From an uncultured Eubacteriales bacterium (lineage in GTDB: Bacteria; Bacillota; Clostridia; Christensenellales; CAG-138): a DNA stretch of 36,839 nt. A program made the position numbers and the translations under genes. Where the stretch lies: assembly GCA_900549955.1 (NCBI GenBank), contig URQH01000017.1:1-36839 (forward strand). Direction: 5' to 3'. Position 1 is the first letter of the stretch. Every line of letters begins with the position of its first letter. Under the pieces are notes generated by a model that worked only from the letters and a program-made list of their open reading frames with translations, was not told the origin of the DNA and did no database searches. Below are positions 1 through 6,164 of the stretch, piece after piece.

Positions 1-55
1 ACCAACGACCTCTACGATGTCAACGTAGCGCTCTGACCAGCTGAGCTATAACCCC
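1..55 (-). tRNA. tRNA-Val (GAC anticodon), 3' part cut off by window edge
   Basis: Read on the minus strand, the first seven bases GGGGTTA form the 5' acceptor arm. They are followed by TA, a D-stem GCTC/GAGC and an anticodon stem CTACG/CGTAG enclosing the loop TTGACAT. The anticodon is GAC, which reads valine codons GTC/GTT. The variable loop AGGTC and the start of the T-stem are visible; the rest of the T-arm and the 3' acceptor strand lie left of base 1. The loop resembles known bacterial tRNA-Val(GAC) genes. Other tRNA genes may follow to the left. Confidence 0.93.
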
Positions 56-70
56 CCGTTCGTAAGTCTT

Positions 71-98
71 ATTATACACATGTCGCCCGAAAAAGCAA
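71..98 (-). promoter_or_regulatory. Promoter of the tRNA-Val gene
   Basis: On the minus strand a perfect -10 TATAAT (71-76) lies 16 bases after a -35-like TTGCTT (93-98). The predicted transcription start falls a few bases before the tRNA 5' end at 55, a typical short tRNA leader. This explains why the tRNA is expressed apart from the membrane-protein gene that ends at 112. Confidence 0.7.
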
Positions 99-111
99 GT
101 AGAATTTTTTC

Positions 112-705
112 TCACGCCGTTTCATGCGAGGGATGCGCCGGGCGCGCGTCGGGCCGGCGGCGCCGGATGGGCACGTACCAGAGCAGCGCCAGCAGGCAGA
201 TGGCCGCCATCTGCGCGTCAAGCTGTATGCCGCCGCCCAGCTCCCACACCTGCCAGTCGAACAGGTACCAGTCTTCGAGCGTGCGGCACAGGCCGAAGAA
301 GAGCGGCGCGGCCGTGGCGCACAGCAGCGCGGTGCGTTTGCGCCCGCCGAGCAGCCAGGGCAGGAGGGCCGCGGGCAGCGCGGGCAACAGCCCCATTTCA
401 TATACCGTCAGCAGGTTGTAAACGCACCAGCCCAGCACGCCGCACAGCAGCGCCATCAACAGTCCCTCCACGATGTCCGGCAGCCCGCGGCAGAGCCGGA
501 GCGAGACGGCCAACAGCAGCAGCGAAGCGGGGGAGAGCGAGACCGACGCAGACAACTGCACCGGAAATGCGGAGAGCGCCAGCAGCAGCAGCGAGAGCGC
601 GGCAATGCTGCCCTCCTGCACGCGCAGGCGCCAGGCCGTCCGCTCCGTCAGGTGCGTGCAGCAGAACAGAAAGAGACACAGGAGCAACAGGGTCGATAAG
701 CGCAT
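112..705 (-). CDS. Small polytopic membrane protein, function unknown
   Basis: 197 residues, very hydrophobic, with about five to six likely transmembrane helices. The first is at residues 3-16; others run through about 30-50, 55-70, 75-100 and 105-125, with a last one near 165-180. The C-terminus is short, arginine-rich and probably cytoplasmic. The ATG at 705 is preceded by AGGAAGTGA, a fair ribosome-binding site. That site partly overlaps a small hairpin (CCTAAC/GTTAGG, 718-733) which could damp initiation. The gene lies 98 bases after guanine deaminase on the same strand with no clear terminator between, so it may be read from the same transcript. It faintly resembles the B. subtilis YphA-type membrane proteins in size and layout, but I cannot assign a family. 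No catalytic motif is visible. Confidence 0.75.
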   Translation of the reverse strand: MRLSTLLLLCLFLFCCTHLTERTAWRLRVQEGSIAALSLLLLALSAFPVQLSASVSLSPASLLLLAVSLRLCRGLPDIVEGLLMALLCGVLGWCVYNLLTVYEMGLLPALPAALLPWLLGGRKRTALLCATAAPLFFGLCRTLEDWYLFDWQVWELGGGIQLDAQMAAICLLALLWYVPIRRRRPDARPAHPSHETA

Positions 706-803
706 GGCAGTTCACTTCCTAACACCGGTTAGGTTGCGCCGCGTCCGCCCGCGCTATGCGCCGCGTGCCGCGTGCCGCGATGGCTGCGAACCTGTGCCGC
801 CGG

Positions 804-2063
804 TCATTTGATGCGCCGGCCCTCGCTGTAGCAGGCGACGATGTCGTCCGCGCGCAGCAGGTACATCGCCCGTTCAAAGCGCTCCTCGAGCGTCAGCGGC
901 TTGCCGGACAGCGGGAAGGCGCTCTCGTCCACGACGATCGCATGCAGCGGGTCGCCCGGCGCAAAGCCCGCGCCTGCGCCGAAAAAGCGCGCGCCCGCGC
1001 TCGTGCCGAGGTAGTAGGCCTCCGCGACGGTCAAAAAGTCCTCCTCGTAGCCGGACGCGATGCGCCGCGCCTTGGAGGTGCGGATGGCGGATGTGATCAC
1101 CTGGTTCATCGGCAGCAGCGCGCCACCGGCGATGTCAGAGCCGAGCGCCACCTGCACGCCCTCGTCCAGCATGGTGCGCACCGGCGCAAACCCGCTGCAG
1201 ATATTGATGTTGGAGTCCGGGGCATGCGCCACGAGCACGCCGTGGTCACGGAGCGCGGCGCGCTCCCGCGCGTCGCTGTGCACGCAGTGCGCGAGGATGG
1301 TGCGCTCGTGAAACAGGCCGTATTTTTCGTAGGTCTCCCAATATTGTGCGCAATCGGGGTGCAGCGATCGCACGAGCTCCATCTCCGCCAGGTTTTCCGA
1401 CAGGTGCGATTGCACGGGCAGGTGGCGCTCCCTCGACAGCGCGCCGAGAAAGGCGAGCAGCTCGTCCGTGCACGACGGGGTAAAGCGCGGCGTGAGCATC
1501 GGCCGGATGTGCCGAAATCCGTCGCAGGCGTCCAGCCAGCGCAGCGTTTCCCGCTGGGATTCTTCCGTCGTCTCCTGCAGGTTTTCGCCTCCGTTGCGGT
1601 CCATGTTCACCTTGCCCACATAGCCGGTGATCCCCGCCTGCTCCAGCGCCTCCATGAGCACGAGCGTCGCGTCCGTGTGCATCGAGGAGAACATGCACAC
1701 GCGCGTGGTGCCGTTGTCGACGAGCGCCTTGGCCAGCGCCGGGTAGACCTCGCGCGCAAACCCGGTGTCGGCAAAGCGCGCTTCGAGCGGGAATGCATAC
1801 TGCGACAGCCAGTCGAGCAGCGGTACGTCCATGCCGAGCCCCAGCATCGGGTACTGCGCGCCGTGCAGGTGCATGTCGGCAAACGACTGCAGGATGAGCC
1901 GGTTTCCAAAGTCGGCGACCGGCGCGCCGCGGTACTGTTCCGGCAGGCATGGGAATACGCCGCGCACCACGCCGTCCTCCAGCGCCAGATATCCGTTTTC
2001 CACGATGTCGAGTGCGCCAAGGCGCGGCGCGGAGACGAGGTGCCCTTTGAGCAGTTCAAGCAT
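804..2063 (-). CDS. guaD: Guanine deaminase
   Basis: 419 residues, full length for the zinc amidohydrolase that converts guanine to xanthine and ammonia in the cytoplasm. Metal ligands are visible: the HLH pair at H65/H67, H220 in the SHLSEN segment, H259/H262 in AHCVH, and D310 in GSDIAGG. The stretches PLLDWLSQYAFPLEARF, TTEESQRET and TPRFTPSC match the guanine deaminase family closely, which separates it from other amidohydrolases such as SsnA. The ATG at 2063 follows AAAGGAGAG. The gene has its own promoter and a purine-riboswitch-like leader with an intrinsic terminator (2081-2248), so it is probably uncoupled from the upstream hydA-mocA transcript and controlled by guanine. Its product, xanthine, is a substrate for the xanthine dehydrogenase encoded on the other strand. 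Confidence 0.95.
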   Translation of the reverse strand: MLELLKGHLVSAPRLGALDIVENGYLALEDGVVRGVFPCLPEQYRGAPVADFGNRLILQSFADMHLHGAQYPMLGLGMDVPLLDWLSQYAFPLEARFADTGFAREVYPALAKALVDNGTTRVCMFSSMHTDATLVLMEALEQAGITGYVGKVNMDRNGGENLQETTEESQRETLRWLDACDGFRHIRPMLTPRFTPSCTDELLAFLGALSRERHLPVQSHLSENLAEMELVRSLHPDCAQYWETYEKYGLFHERTILAHCVHSDARERAALRDHGVLVAHAPDSNINICSGFAPVRTMLDEGVQVALGSDIAGGALLPMNQVITSAIRTSKARRIASGYEEDFLTVAEAYYLGTSAGARFFGAGAGFAPGDPLHAIVVDESAFPLSGKPLTLEERFERAMYLLRADDIVACYSEGRRIK

Positions 2064-2080
2064 CGTAACACTCTCCTTTC

Positions 2081-2141
2081 AAAAAGAAAAAGCGTCCGGA
2101 CAGGCGCAAAGCAGCCAAACGGCCGCTCGCCGTCCGAACAC
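2081..2141 (-). terminator. Intrinsic terminator, expression platform of the guaD leader
   Basis: Minus-strand RNA can form a long stem from 2141-2128 with 2106-2092: ten pairs including G-U wobbles, a one-base bulge, then four more. An inner hairpin GCGGCC/GGCTGC with loop GTTT caps it, and the run TTTTTCTTTTT follows (2091-2081). The first three bases of the stem (2141-2139) are also the last three of aptamer helix P1. Ligand-stabilised P1 would therefore remove the pairs next to the U-tract. This shared-strand layout resembles ON switches such as B. subtilis pbuE, and would suit a catabolic gene. Confidence 0.72.
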
Positions 2142-2205
2142 CCATAGCAGGGCCGTAGGCGGCCCCGTAGAGACTCCCGCGCCGTTTGGCGGGATTATAT
2201 GAGTG
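2139..2205 (-). ncRNA. Guanine-class purine riboswitch aptamer (variant loops)
   Basis: Minus-strand reading. P1 is CACTCAT (2205-2199) with ATGGGTG (2145-2139), the same sequence I recall for B. subtilis xpt. J1/2 is ATAAT. P2 is CCCGC/GCGGG (2193-2189/2180-2176). J2/3 is AGTCTCTAC (2175-2167). P3 is GGGCCG/CGGCCC. J3/1 contains CTAT. The ligand-contacting positions are kept: U22 (2197), U47 (2173), U51 (2169) and the specificity base C74 (2147), which predicts guanine rather than adenine. Position 73 is G instead of A. L2 (2188-2181, CAAACGGC) and L3 (CCTA) do not match the usual kissing loops. It lies between a promoter and guaD. Confidence 0.83.
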
Positions 2206-2219
2206 AGTTGGATGGATTT

Positions 2220-2248
2220 AATATACCATGACTTTGCAACGCGCGCAA
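2220..2248 (-). promoter_or_regulatory. Promoter of guaD
   Basis: On the minus strand, TTGCGC (2243-2248) and TATATT (2220-2225) are separated by 17 bases. A TGG just before the -10 gives an extended -10 element. The predicted start is near 2213, a few bases before the aptamer begins at 2205. The promoter begins immediately after the mocA stop codon. Confidence 0.66.
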
Positions 2249-2250
2249 GC

Positions 2251-2862
2251 TCAAAAACCGGTCGGAGGCGCGGGCGGGGTGTCGATGTCTGTCAGTTCCG
2301 CCCCATCGGAGACCGGCACGAGCAGCAGCGCGTCCGGGTGCGCGCGGATCACGGCCGAACCGCCCGTGTCGCCTTCCAGATGGGCGAGCGCCTCCCGGAA
2401 CCGGGCGGGAAAGACGACCGGGTTGCCGCGCCTGCCTTGCCAAACGGGGGCGACGATCCGCTCCGGCGCCTCCCGGAACCGGTCGAGCAGCAGCAGGACG
2501 GTCTCGCGGCGCAGCCGCGGCTGGTCGCACACGCCAAAGAGCAGGCCGTCCGGCTGGATGAGCTGGCCGTCCAGCAGATCCATGGCAACGCGAATGCTGG
2601 AGGCGATGCCGCGCTCCGGCGTATCGTTGTAGCCCACCAGAAAGCCGGCCTGCGCCGCCTGCTCGGCAAGCGCGGCATGCCGGCGCTGCGTGACGAAAAT
2701 GCGCAGCGCGTACGGGATGCCCGCGTGCAGCTGAATCGCGTGCGCGGCCATGGGTTGCCCGTCCACCGGGTAGAGCAGCTTGTCGCCGCCGAAGCGGGAG
2801 CCGGTGCCTGCCGCGAGCAGGAGGCAGGCGACGCGGACGGCGCTGCCGGCGCACGCGTTCAC
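2251..2862 (-). CDS. mocA: MocA-like molybdenum cofactor nucleotidyltransferase
   Basis: 203 residues if translation starts at GTG 2862. That start overlaps the upstream stop as GTGA and has GAGG seven bases before it; a GTG at 2880 is possible but less well placed. The N-terminus carries the nucleotide-binding loop LAAGTGSRFGGDK (residues 17-29), followed by GVCDQP and the GRRGNPVVFP segment typical of MobA/MocA-like (YgfJ) proteins. The family transfers a CMP or GMP moiety to molybdopterin. YgfJ/MocA types sit beside xanthine dehydrogenase and other molybdenum hydroxylases, many of them selenium-dependent. Here it is translationally coupled to hydA and close to xdhABC, so maturation of the XdhA cofactor is the likely role. 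The exact nucleotide cannot be read from sequence. Confidence 0.86.
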   Translation of the reverse strand: MNACAGSAVRVACLLLAAGTGSRFGGDKLLYPVDGQPMAAHAIQLHAGIPYALRIFVTQRRHAALAEQAAQAGFLVGYNDTPERGIASSIRVAMDLLDGQLIQPDGLLFGVCDQPRLRRETVLLLLDRFREAPERIVAPVWQGRRGNPVVFPARFREALAHLEGDTGGSAVIRAHPDALLLVPVSDGAELTDIDTPPAPPTGF

Positions 2863-4229
2863 GCGAGCGCCTCGAAGCACGGCCTGCGCGCCACAAACCG
2901 CCCGCGCCCGCGCTGGATGAGCCTTCCGTCTTCTACGACCAATTCGCCGCCGAGTACGACGTCCCGCACGGAGCCGGGGACGCGCATGCCCTCATATGGG
3001 GAGTTGTCGCAGCGGTGGGCATTGGTGCGCCAGGAGATCGTGCGGCTGCGGTGCGGGTCGAAGATGGCGAGGTCGGCGTCGCTGCCCACGCGCAGCGTGC
3101 CCTTTTGCGGATACATGCCGAATGCCTTGGCCGCGTTGGTGGAGAGCAGCGCCGCCATCTGTGCGGGTGTAATCCGTCCCGGCTGGACTGCGGCGGCATA
3201 GACCAGCTCCGCCCGGTTCTGGATGCCCGCGCCGCCGTTGGGAATCTTGGTAAAGTCATCCCGTCCCAGCGCCTTTTGCGCCATCGTGAACGAGCAGTGA
3301 TCCGTGCCGATCACGTCCACTTCTCCGTCCTGCATCGCCTGGAGCAGCGCCACCTGGTCGCCCGCGCGGCGCAGCGGCGGGGAGAGGACGTATTTGGCGG
3401 CGTCCGCCTCCAGGTACCGGCTGTCGTCGAGCACGAGGTATTGCGGGCACGTCTCTACAAGCACCTGTTGCCCGCGCGCGCGCGCGCGGCGCACTTCCTC
3501 CAGCCCGTCGGCGGTGGACAGGTGCACGACCCACACGGGCGTACCGGCCAGTTGCGCGATGCGCATGAGCCGCGCCACGGCCTCCGCCTCCACGATGGCC
3601 GGCCGCGACAGCGGGTGCGCCGCCGCGTCGAAACGGCCAGCGGCGTGGAGTTGCCGGATGCGTTCCCGCAACAGGTCGTAGTTTTCACAGTGGATACCGG
3701 CCAGGCAGCCGCGCCGCGCCATGCGCGACAGCGCGTCGCAGATGGCGCCGTCGTCCAGCCGCATGGCGTCGTATACCATGTACATCTTGAACGACGTGAC
3801 GCCCTGCCGTACCATGCTGTCGATTTCCGCGGCGTGCGCTTCGTCCCACTCGGAAATGGCCATGTGGAAGCCGTAGTTGCAGTGGCTGCCGGCGGCCTTG
3901 CGGTGCCACAGGTCGAGCGCCTGCTGCATGGTCATGCCGCGGTCCTGCGTGGCAAAGTCGAGCACGGTCGTCGTGCCGCCGAGGACGGCGGCGTGGGTGC
4001 CGCTGTCAAAATCGTCTGCCGTCACGAGGTCGCCGAGCGGCAGGTCGAGGTGCGTGTGCGTGTCGATAAACCCGGGCAGCACAAGGCACCCGGCCGCGTC
4101 GATCCGCCGTTCGCACGGGGCGTCCAGCCCGGGAGCGATGGCGCGGATGACGCCGTTTTCCGCAAGCAGGTTCGCCTGGTACGATGCGCCGTCTGAGACG
4201 ATGGTCCCATTTTGAATCAACAATCGCAT
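2859..4229 (-). CDS. hydA: Dihydropyrimidinase / D-hydantoinase family amidohydrolase
   Basis: 456 residues, the usual length for cyclic-amide hydrolases that open dihydropyrimidine or hydantoin rings. The binuclear metal site is complete: HTH at H58/H60, the carboxylated lysine K148 in TSFKMYMVYD, H180 in GIHCEN, H236 in VVHLS and D310 in GTDHC. The segment from DHCSF to FTKIPNGGAG is a strong family signature. The ATG at 4229 follows GGAGGAAAACC. It is the first gene of a leftward unit with mocA, divergent from ade. HydA/HyuA-type genes recur in clostridial and E. coli clusters for purine and urate breakdown with molybdenum hydroxylases, so the real substrate may be a purine-derived ring rather than dihydrouracil. 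Substrate is uncertain. Confidence 0.93.
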   Translation of the reverse strand: MRLLIQNGTIVSDGASYQANLLAENGVIRAIAPGLDAPCERRIDAAGCLVLPGFIDTHTHLDLPLGDLVTADDFDSGTHAAVLGGTTTVLDFATQDRGMTMQQALDLWHRKAAGSHCNYGFHMAISEWDEAHAAEIDSMVRQGVTSFKMYMVYDAMRLDDGAICDALSRMARRGCLAGIHCENYDLLRERIRQLHAAGRFDAAAHPLSRPAIVEAEAVARLMRIAQLAGTPVWVVHLSTADGLEEVRRARARGQQVLVETCPQYLVLDDSRYLEADAAKYVLSPPLRRAGDQVALLQAMQDGEVDVIGTDHCSFTMAQKALGRDDFTKIPNGGAGIQNRAELVYAAAVQPGRITPAQMAALLSTNAAKAFGMYPQKGTLRVGSDADLAIFDPHRSRTISWRTNAHRCDNSPYEGMRVPGSVRDVVLGGELVVEDGRLIQRGRGRFVARRPCFEALA

Positions 4230-4313
4230 GGTTTTCCTCCAAACGTCTTGAAAATCGGATGAGGTTCGCGTATGATATGTGGCAACACCGGGATCGGAAT
4301 CCTTTTCACACTC

Positions 4314-4342
4314 AGCATAGCACAGTTTGCAGGCACACGCAA
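4314..4342 (-). promoter_or_regulatory. Promoter of hydA-mocA
   Basis: On the minus strand TTGCGT (4337-4342) and TATGCT (4314-4319) are 17 bases apart, with a TGC extended -10. This gives a leader of about 78 bases before hydA. It diverges from the ade promoter about 70 bases away, leaving room for a shared regulator. No operator is recognised. Confidence 0.62.
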
Positions 4343-4387
4343 GGCGGGGCGGCGCCGTTCGCCTTTAGAAAGCATAGCGCTTTTTGC

Positions 4388-4416
4388 TTTGCAGCGCGGG
4401 CGGGCTGTGATATAAT
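4388..4416 (+). promoter_or_regulatory. Promoter of ade-xdhABC
   Basis: Perfect -10 TATAAT (4411-4416), 17 bases after TTTGCA (4388-4393). The predicted start near 4423 almost coincides with the ribosome-binding site AAAAGGTGGG (4421-4430), so the 5' leader would be only about 11-17 bases. Confidence 0.68.
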
Positions 4417-4433
4417 ACACAAAAGGTGGGTGA

Positions 4434-6143
4434 TTGTCGTTGGAAAAGTCCAGGTTACGGGCCTCAATTCGAAACGCAGCCAGTCGCAACGCCGCATTTG
4501 TCATTAAAAACGCCAATATAGTCAACGTCTTTACCGGGGAGATTCAGCATGGCGACGTGGCCATGCGCGACGGCATTATCCTCGGCATTGGCACGTATTC
4601 GGGCCGGGAGGAGTACGACGCGGAGGGGCGGTATCTGTGCCCGGGGCTCATTGACAGCCACGTGCACATCGAGTCCTCCATGGCGCATCCGTCCCGGTTT
4701 GCCAGTTTGATTTTGCAGCAGGGCACGACCGCCATCATTGCCGACCCGCACGAGATTGCCAACGTGTGCGGCACGGACGGCATCCAGTACATGCTCGATC
4801 AGACGGAGTGGCTGCCGCTCTCCGTGTTCATGATGTTGCCGTCCTGCGTGCCGTGCACTGCGTTTGAGACGAGCGGCGCCAAGCTGACGGCCAAGGACAT
4901 GGAGCAGTTCCTGGAGCATCCGCGGGTGCTGGGGCTCGGCGAGGTGATGGACTATGTCGCGGCCGTGTCGGGCGAGGGGGAGATGCTCGACAAGCTGGAG
5001 CTCTGCCACGGCCGTCCGATCGACGGGCACGCGCCGCTGCTGACCGGCGACCTGCTCAACGCCTACTGCGTGGCCGGGCCGCGCACCGACCACGAGTGCT
5101 CGAGTTACGAAGAAGTGCTTGAAAAGCTGCGCAAGGGCATGCGCATCCACCTGCGGCTGGGTTCCGCCTGCCGCGGCATTGAGACGATCTTCCGCCAGAT
5201 CGCGGACAACGGGCTGCCCACGCGCCGCATGCAGTTCTGCACCGACGACAAGCACCTGGAAAACATCCGCGATGAGGGGCACATCAACTACATCTTGCGC
5301 CGTGCCGTGGCCAACGGCATAGATCCCATCCAGGCGGTGCAGATGGCGACGATCAACGCGGCGGAGACCTACGGGCTCATCGGCTATGGCGCTGTGGCGC
5401 CCGGGTACCGTGCGGATCTGGTGCTGTTCGACAATTTGAAAGATTTCCGGCCGCAGCTGGTCGTGACGGACGGGCAGATCTTCCGCCCAGAGGCGGATCT
5501 GCCGGTGAAGCCGGACCCGAAAATCTACAACAGCGTCCATCTTGCGCCGCGCAAACCCGATGTGTTGCGCCTGCCGGTCGAGGGCCCCATGCCCATCATC
5601 CAGACGGTCGACGGCGAGCTGCTCACGCGGCTGGTGTGGGAGGAGGTTCCCACGCGCGACGGCGCGTTTTTCGCCGGCGGCGGTCTGGTGAAGCTGGCGG
5701 TGCTGGAGCGGCACCATGCGAGCAGCCGGGTCGGCCTGGGAATTCTCCGCGGGCTGCCGCTGCAGGCGGGCGCCATGGCCACCACGGTCGGGCACGACTC
5801 GCACAACCTGATCGTGGCGGGCGACAACGACGCCGACATGCTCATTGCCATCGACGCGCTCGAGGAGTGCGGCGGCGGCTATGTGGTCGTGAGCGAGGGG
5901 CGCGTGCTGGCCAAACTGGCGCTGCCGGTGGCGGGGCTCATGTCCGACGCGCCGCTCGAGGAGATCCTGCGGCACCAGCAGGCGCTGCTCCATGCGGCGG
6001 CGCAGCTGGGCATTTCGAACACATCCGACCCGTTTATCACGCTGTCCTTTGTCGCGCTGCCCGTCATTCCGGACGTGCGGCTGACCGACATGGGGATGTT
6101 TGACGTAACGAACATGCAGTTTATCAACCGACCGGCCGAGTGA
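4434..6143 (+). CDS. ade: Adenine deaminase
   Basis: 569 residues, the usual length for the bacterial Ade family (AdeC), which deaminates adenine to hypoxanthine. The N-terminal amidohydrolase domain has GLIDSHVHIESSM with H76/H78, then ADPHEIANVCG and the family segment DGHAPLLTG. A later part carries EECGGGYVVV and the C-terminal FITLSFVALPVIPDVRLTD typical of Ade. The start is a TTG: 4434, or six bases on at 4440 (better spacing from AAGGTGGG). Transcription probably starts just upstream. It is followed 21 bases later by xdhA on the same strand, so the product hypoxanthine is made beside the enzyme that oxidises it. Confidence 0.96.
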   Translation: MSLEKSRLRASIRNAASRNAAFVIKNANIVNVFTGEIQHGDVAMRDGIILGIGTYSGREEYDAEGRYLCPGLIDSHVHIESSMAHPSRFASLILQQGTTAIIADPHEIANVCGTDGIQYMLDQTEWLPLSVFMMLPSCVPCTAFETSGAKLTAKDMEQFLEHPRVLGLGEVMDYVAAVSGEGEMLDKLELCHGRPIDGHAPLLTGDLLNAYCVAGPRTDHECSSYEEVLEKLRKGMRIHLRLGSACRGIETIFRQIADNGLPTRRMQFCTDDKHLENIRDEGHINYILRRAVANGIDPIQAVQMATINAAETYGLIGYGAVAPGYRADLVLFDNLKDFRPQLVVTDGQIFRPEADLPVKPDPKIYNSVHLAPRKPDVLRLPVEGPMPIIQTVDGELLTRLVWEEVPTRDGAFFAGGGLVKLAVLERHHASSRVGLGILRGLPLQAGAMATTVGHDSHNLIVAGDNDADMLIAIDALEECGGGYVVVSEGRVLAKLALPVAGLMSDAPLEEILRHQQALLHAAAQLGISNTSDPFITLSFVALPVIPDVRLTDMGMFDVTNMQFINRPAE

Positions 6144-6164
6144 CCGGGAGAACAGGAGGGACCA

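Noticed and set aside
728..790. Short GC-rich tandem repeat (CGCGTGC copies) near 760-780 as a CRISPR or regulatory repeat
   Set aside because: Only two 7-base copies; no spacers, no array structure anywhere in the window.
2194..2199. Perfect TATAAT on the minus strand as the guaD promoter -10
   Set aside because: It belongs to the P1-J1/2 part of the purine aptamer; a better promoter lies just upstream at 2220-2248, and using this one would remove the aptamer's 5' half.
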